From Metabacillus endolithicus (lineage in GTDB: Bacteria > Bacillota > Bacilli > Bacillales > Bacillaceae), in contig NZ_CP095550.1 in the NCBI RefSeq assembly GCF_023078335.1, positions 3,826,001 through 3,890,000 on the forward strand: a stretch of DNA of 64,000 bases, in the 5' to 3' direction. The notes below the pieces were generated by a model, which worked only from the letters and a program-made list of their open reading frames with translations, was not told the origin of the DNA and did no database searches. Each line of letters starts with the position of its first letter. Position 1 is the stretch's first letter. Below, piece after piece: positions 61,163 through 64,000 of the stretch. Both the position numbers and the translations under genes were made by a program.

Positions 61163-62563
61163 TCAGAAGTTATGTATATCATATTTTTTAATTCTCCGGG
61201 TGATGGATGATTGTGTAATCCCTAGTGCAGTAGCAGCTTTTCTTGCAGTACCGTGCTCAATTAATGCATGTTGAATCATTTCTTTTTCAATGTTTTCTAT
61301 ATACTCTGTTAGGCTTTGGTGATTTAACTGTAATGTTGTGATTTTATTAGAGGTAGTTGCGCTGGTCGTTATGGATTTATTGTGAATATTTTCTGGTAAA
61401 TCTTCTAATGAAATAAGGTTGTTATATGCTGTGATGACTAATCTTTCTACTGTATTTTCTAGTTCTCTAATATTTCCAGGCCATTCATAATGCTGTAACT
61501 GTTCTAATGTTTCTTTGTTAAAAGCGACATTTCGGTTATATTTGTGGTTGAATTTTTCTAGGTAGTGGTAAAGAAGTGGAAGAATGTCGTCTTGTCGGTC
61601 TTTAATAGAAGGTATTTCAATTGTGATAACATTTAGGCGGTAAAACAAATCCTCTCTAAATTTCTTTTGTTTCACCATTACTTGTAGATTTTGATTTGTT
61701 GCTGCTATGATTCTGATATCTGCCTTTTTTTCTTCCGTACTTCCAATCGGAATGTATGTTTTATTTTGTAGTAATTGCAATAATTTCGGTTGAAGATGAA
61801 GAGGTAACTCCCCAATTTCATCTAAAAACAGTGTACCTCCGTTAGCTTTTTCAACTAATCCTTGTTTTCCTTTGGAGTTAGCTCCTGTAAAAGCTCCTTT
61901 CGTATAGCCAAATAATTCTGATTCAACTAATGTTTCTGGTATTGCACTACAATTTATTTTTACAAATGGTTTATCAGATCTTTGACTTTTTAAGTGAAGC
62001 TCCTCTGCTGAAAAGCTTTTTCCAACACCAGACTCTCCAGTTAATAAAACGGTTGCATCGAAGCTTGCCACTCTGTTAATTAACTCAATCATTTCAACAT
62101 GTTTTTTACTTTTACCTATGATCTTTTTGTTGTTTGTTTCTTTGTTTTGAGATAATTTCATTTCTTGGATTTGCTCCCAGTACTGCTTTACTAATGCTTC
62201 CGTTTTTTCCAGTTTAAGTGAAGCTTTTACGGTTTCTGTCACATCTTTAACATGAACAACCACATGTTCTGTTCCTTCTATTTTAATTAAATAGCCTGTT
62301 GCGAGATATTGTCTTCCTTTTGAGGTTTGTACCTTTGTTGTTGTTTCTCTTGTCTTTAAAACTATTTTTGTAACAGATGGTGTAAAAACCCCCATTGTTT
62401 CTAATTCCTCAACAGTTTTTCCGATTATGTTTTCTCGACTTAATCCGAGCTGTTTTGTACTTGTATTATTAAGCCATTTTGCAATCCCATTATGATCAGC
62501 TATAAAAATCCCATCATTAAGATGATTAAGAACAGCTGTGAAAAATTCACTATGTAAGCTCAT
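61163..62563 (-). CDS. Sigma-54-dependent enhancer-binding regulator (PAS, AAA+, Fis-type helix-turn-helix)
   Basis: 466 aa. N-terminal PAS domain (about 10-110, LNDGIFIADHNGIAKWLNNTS), a coiled linker, then the AAA+ domain with Walker A LLTGESGVGKSF (near 180), the sigma-54 contact loop ELFGYTKGAFTGANSKGK (near 223) and Walker B LFLDEIGELPL. The C-terminal helix-turn-helix is GTARKAATALGITQSSITRRIKKYDI. It activates sigma-54 promoters, and both flanking enzyme genes have one. The upstream region holds three repeated elements (62583-62636) suited to its binding. RocR and TyrR are architectural relatives. Confidence 0.88.
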   Translation of the reverse strand: MSLHSEFFTAVLNHLNDGIFIADHNGIAKWLNNTSTKQLGLSRENIIGKTVEELETMGVFTPSVTKIVLKTRETTTKVQTSKGRQYLATGYLIKIEGTEHVVVHVKDVTETVKASLKLEKTEALVKQYWEQIQEMKLSQNKETNNKKIIGKSKKHVEMIELINRVASFDATVLLTGESGVGKSFSAEELHLKSQRSDKPFVKINCSAIPETLVESELFGYTKGAFTGANSKGKQGLVEKANGGTLFLDEIGELPLHLQPKLLQLLQNKTYIPIGSTEEKKADIRIIAATNQNLQVMVKQKKFREDLFYRLNVITIEIPSIKDRQDDILPLLYHYLEKFNHKYNRNVAFNKETLEQLQHYEWPGNIRELENTVERLVITAYNNLISLEDLPENIHNKSITTSATTSNKITTLQLNHQSLTEYIENIEKEMIQHALIEHGTARKAATALGITQSSITRRIKKYDIHNF

Positions 62564-62582
62564 ACGTCAGCTCCTTTTGAGT

Positions 62583-62636
62583 CGATATCGAATCAGTTAA
62601 TCGAAATCGATTCATTTTTGATGCGAAATCGATTCA
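62583..62636. promoter_or_regulatory. Three repeated enhancer elements for the sigma-54 regulator
   Basis: CGATATCGAATCA (62583-62595), CGAAATCGATTCA (62602-62614) and CGAAATCGATTCA (62624-62636). Spacings between starts are 19 and 22 bases. Each has a near-palindromic GAA-TCGA-TTC core. They lie in the divergent gap about 70-125 bases upstream of the sigma-54 promoter at 62707. Confidence 0.75.
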
Positions 62637-62706
62637 TCTGCGTGTCAATAGTATCATTATTCAGAAAATTTGTCTATTTAAGCTCTATTTCAACTCTAAT
62701 TTTCAT

Positions 62707-62723
62707 TTGGCATAGAACTTGCA
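62707..62723 (+). promoter_or_regulatory. Sigma-54 promoter of the carbamoyl-amidohydrolase gene
   Basis: TTGGCATAGAACTTGCA: GG and GC doublets 12 bases apart, one departure (T for C) from TTGGCAC-N5-TTGCA. Starts 42 bases before GTG 62749. Confidence 0.85.
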
Positions 62724-62748
62724 CTTAGAAAAATGAGGAGGGGAAGAA

Positions 62749-63986
62749 GTGGAAATAACTAAACTAAGTATTAATAGAACTAGACTTCTAGAAACAATTA
62801 ATATTAGTTCAAAAATTGGGGCGATAGATAATGGAGGACTGAATCGACTAGCTCTTACACATGAAGATAAATTGATGAGGAATCAATTTTGCGAGTGGCT
62901 GAAGGCAGAAAATCTTGAGGTAAGAGTGGATGATTTCGGAAACATATATGGACGAAGAAACGGTAGAAAAAACAATGGGCCTGCAATAGCCATAGGGTCA
63001 CATCTTGATACACAACCTTGTGGTGGCCGTTATGATGGGATACTCGGTGTTTTAACTTCATTAGAAGTGATTCGTGTGCTAAATGAGCATGGAATTGAAA
63101 CCGATTATCCAATTGAGATTATTAATTTTACAAATGAAGAAGGTGCAAGATTTTCACCACCAATGCTAGGATCTGGTGGGGTTGCCGGTGTATTTACAAA
63201 GGATTTTATTTATAACTTAAAAGATACAAATGGAAAAACATTCGAAGAAGCTCTAAAGGAAATTGGATATATGGGTGATGAGGAAAATCGGATTAAATTA
63301 GTGAGGAATTTCATTGAGCTTCATATTGAACAAGGACCTATTTTAGAAAGAGAGAATAAAACGATCGGAATTGTTGAGGGAATTCAAGGGATGAGTTGGT
63401 TAACGGTTAAAGTGATTGGAGAAAGCAATCATGCAGGACCAACTCCAATGGAAAATCGGAAGGATCCTTTAGTGATTTCATCTAAAATGATTACACGTAT
63501 TAATGAACTTACTCGTGAGATTGAGGCTTAAAAACAACGGTAGGAAAGTTGAATGTTAGTCCCAATGTTGCGAATGTTATTCCTGGTGAAGTTGAATTTA
63601 CGGTTGACATCAGACACCAAGATGATGAGACGAGAAATGACGCAATGGAAAGATTAAAAGAACAATTAAGTACTTTAGCTTTTTTACATCAAGTGGAGTT
63701 AACGATTCAAACACCTTGGGATTCAAATGCTGTTACGTTTTCACCGCTTATAACAGATGTTATTTCAGAAACTGCTGAAAAGTTGAATTTCTCATTTAAA
63801 AGATTGTACAGCGGTCCAGGACATGATGCTAAATACATGAGTTATTTAGGTGATACAGGGATGATCTTTTTACCGAGTATTAATGGAATTAGTCATAATG
63901 TGTTAGAGAAAACATTGGACGATGATATTGAAAAGGGAGCTACTCTTCTTTTATCAGTTATTCTGAGTCTATCAACTGAAAATTAA
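62749..63986 (+). pseudogene. N-carbamoyl-amidohydrolase (hydantoinase/carbamoylase family, M20-like), one frameshift
   Basis: About 412 aa if one T lost near 63530 is restored. Starts at GTG 62749, 5 bases after GAGGAGGGG. Frame 1 has the M20-type metal residues: GSHLDTQPCGGRYDGILGVL (His and Asp), NFTNEEGARF (Glu) and ELHIEQGPIL. Frame 2 runs NVSPNVANVIPGEVEFTVDIRH, SGPGHDAKYMSYLGDTGMIFLPSINGISHN to TAA 63986. Family members are N-carbamoyl-L-amino-acid hydrolases, allantoate amidohydrolases and beta-ureidopropionases. Shared sigma-54 control with aguA suggests N-carbamoylputrescine as one possible substrate. Confidence 0.82.
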
Positions 63987-64000
63987 TAGGTTGGGAGCGA

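Overview
The window looks like a chromosomal segment of a low-GC Firmicute of the Bacillus group. The signs are strong AGGAGG ribosome sites, frequent TTG/GTG starts, CcpA-type cre sites, a YesM/YesN-type two-component pair, DinB proteins of the bacillithiol-using type, and a sigma-54 enhancer-binding regulator. I cannot fix the genus. It is a dense catabolic region with no rRNA, tRNA, insertion sequence, phage gene or CRISPR array. No stretch over about 300 bases lacks a gene or a recognisable gene remnant.

Region 1 (1-5964): the end of an extradiol (catechol 2,3-dioxygenase-like) enzyme, an alpha/beta C-C hydrolase-like protein, a fumarylacetoacetate-hydrolase (FAH) family protein, a cyclase, a flavin monooxygenase and an MFS carrier. 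This appears to be one aromatic or heteroaromatic ring-cleavage operon of unknown substrate.

Region 2 (5981-27750) is the core aromatic catabolon. One set consists of an aryl-CoA ligase plus thioesterase (6057-7813), a flavin hydroxylase plus an unknown 183-aa protein (21425-23238), and a fumarylpyruvate-hydrolase-like protein, a DinB protein and gentisate 1,2-dioxygenase (25128-27699). All three units start with the same 17-bp palindrome placed exactly 31 bases before a TATAAT box, and two IclR regulators lie between them. Together they could encode aryl-CoA to gentisyl-CoA to gentisate to fumarate plus pyruvate. Interleaved is a second set: an aromatic-acid carrier, DUF3237, a GAF/PucR regulator, and a long operon of beta-oxidation enzymes, CoA ligase, thioesterase, acyl-CoA dehydrogenase, a gentisate-dioxygenase-like bicupin and an FAH protein (8028-21216). 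Its two main promoters share another palindrome at a fixed distance from the -10. The beta-oxidation set could shorten a phenylpropanoid side chain to an aroyl-CoA that feeds the first set.

Region 3 (28477-56217) is for rhamnosides: two AraC regulators, a YesM/YesN-like pair, an ABC sugar importer, five GH78-related proteins or protein pairs, a GPH sugar carrier, a GH1 glycosidase and rhamnulose-1-phosphate aldolase. Three promoters share the motif TTTGATTCRAGCAA plus a cre site overlapping the -10. Several genes here carry single lesions, and two are clear pseudogenes. The substrate may be rhamnosylated plant phenolics or pectin oligosaccharides.

Region 4 (56257-59856): a LysR regulator divergent from thiolase and the two succinyl-CoA:3-ketoacid CoA-transferase subunits (acetoacetate use). 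Region 5 (59952-63986): agmatine deiminase and an N-carbamoyl-amidohydrolase, each with a good sigma-54 promoter, around the gene for the matching enhancer-binding protein.

A repeated feature is that at least six otherwise intact genes are broken by one or two small indels. This may be assembly error or real decay and affects several annotations below.
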